From an uncultured Blautia sp. (GTDB taxonomy: Bacteria > Bacillota > Clostridia > Lachnospirales > Lachnospiraceae): a stretch of DNA of 5,031 nucleotides. The stretch is taken from the NCBI GenBank assembly GCA_934394595.1, contig CAKRRX010000173.1, forward strand, positions 1 to 5,031, read 5' to 3'. Both the position numbers and the translations under genes were made by a program. The notes beneath the pieces were generated by a model. The model was not told where the DNA came from, made no database searches, and saw only the letters and a list, made by a program, of their open reading frames with translations. The stretch's first letter is position 1. Every line of letters begins with the position of its first letter. Below, piece by piece: positions 4,721-5,031 of the stretch.

Positions 4721-5031
4721 ATGAAGAGAAAACTGGTTATGGCAACAATGGTACTGATATTATGCGGCACGCCAGCGCTCACATCTGTTATTTTACCGGT
4801 AAAGGCTGAAGCAGTGGAAACTGCAGCAGATTCAGAAGAAACTGACACATCCGCTGTTTCTGAAGAGGCGACTCCTGATTTTTCAAAGCTTGCAGGGGTA
4901 TGGAACGGTGGTGAAACAGCTGCTCCAGAAAGCATTACCATTACAGAAGATGGCCTGTTTGTGTACCATACCGCAGATTCCAGCGAACTACAGGGATATC
5001 TGGAATATATTGACGAGTATGGAGATGGAGA
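4721..5031 (+). CDS. Secreted or surface acidic protein of unknown function (5' part only)
   Basis: The gene starts at ATG 4721 and runs in an open frame past the window end, giving 103 codons. Ribosome-site candidates are AAGGAG (4699-4704, far) and AGGG (4711-4714, 6 bases before the ATG). Residues 1-27 form a typical Sec signal peptide: M-K-R-K, a hydrophobic core, and a likely cleavage after V-K-A. A Cys lies in the core but without a proper lipobox, so a lipoprotein is not favoured. The mature start (about 28-50) is a low-complexity Glu/Thr/Ser/Ala linker. It leads into a domain beginning L-A-G-V-W-N-G-G with a later I-T-I-T-E-D-G-L-F-V-Y strand pattern, reminiscent of small beta-barrel or lipocalin-like extracellular domains. 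I do not recognise the family. It is divergent from the fluoride-controlled antiporter, with about 90 bases between their promoter -35 region and this ATG, which gives no strong functional link. Confidence 0.8.
   Translation, partial: MKRKLVMATMVLILCGTPALTSVILPVKAEAVETAADSEETDTSAVSEEATPDFSKLAGVWNGGETAAPESITITEDGLFVYHTADSSELQGYLEYIDEYGDG

Noticed and set aside
4717..4941. Minus-strand ORF of 74 codons opposite the secreted-protein gene
   Set aside because: The plus-strand frame has a signal peptide and start with a ribosome site; the minus-strand translation is a Ser/Ala/Val-rich shadow.

Overview
The window reads as chromosomal DNA of a Gram-positive, anaerobic Clostridia-type bacterium, most likely a gut Lachnospiraceae. 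This rests on gene content and style: strong GGAGG ribosome sites, an iron-dependent butanol-dehydrogenase type enzyme, a membrane-anchored S11 carboxypeptidase, an (A/S)EG-repeat tail typical of Rpn-type transposase/nucleases, and a fluoride riboswitch. The genus cannot be fixed from the sequence alone.

Layout: (1) 1-153 is the 3' end of rplA (ribosomal protein L1), closed by an intrinsic terminator at about 168-199. (2) 191-449 is a gene-free, GC-rich stretch that is almost entirely one long imperfect inverted repeat, with perfect 26-bp ends and a perfect 17-bp centre. (3) 582-1613 encodes an S11 D,D-carboxypeptidase. A short ORF (1643-1888) that looks like the detached C-terminal tail of an Rpn-family protein follows it directly. 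(4) A probably bidirectional terminator (1899-1967) separates these plus-strand genes from a minus-strand block. (5) The minus-strand block holds an iron-containing alcohol dehydrogenase (1996-3150) with its own promoter, and upstream of it a CPA-type cation:proton antiporter (3260-4465). (6) The antiporter leader (about 4466-4596) contains a clear fluoride (crcB-motif) riboswitch aptamer whose 3' strand is shared with a downstream terminator hairpin, driven by a good sigma-A type promoter (4603-4631). (7) Divergently, from 4721 to the window end, lies the 5' part of a gene for a secreted or surface acidic protein of unknown function.

The most informative unit is the fluoride-riboswitch/antiporter cassette. 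The leader can fold either as ligand-bound aptamer (terminator blocked, gene on) or as a long terminator hairpin (gene off). This places the antiporter in fluoride defence although it is not one of the two classical exporters, Fluc/CrcB or CLC-F. The second point of interest is the 200-260 bp palindromic element behind rplA, which could be a MITE-like repeat or a long structured RNA.
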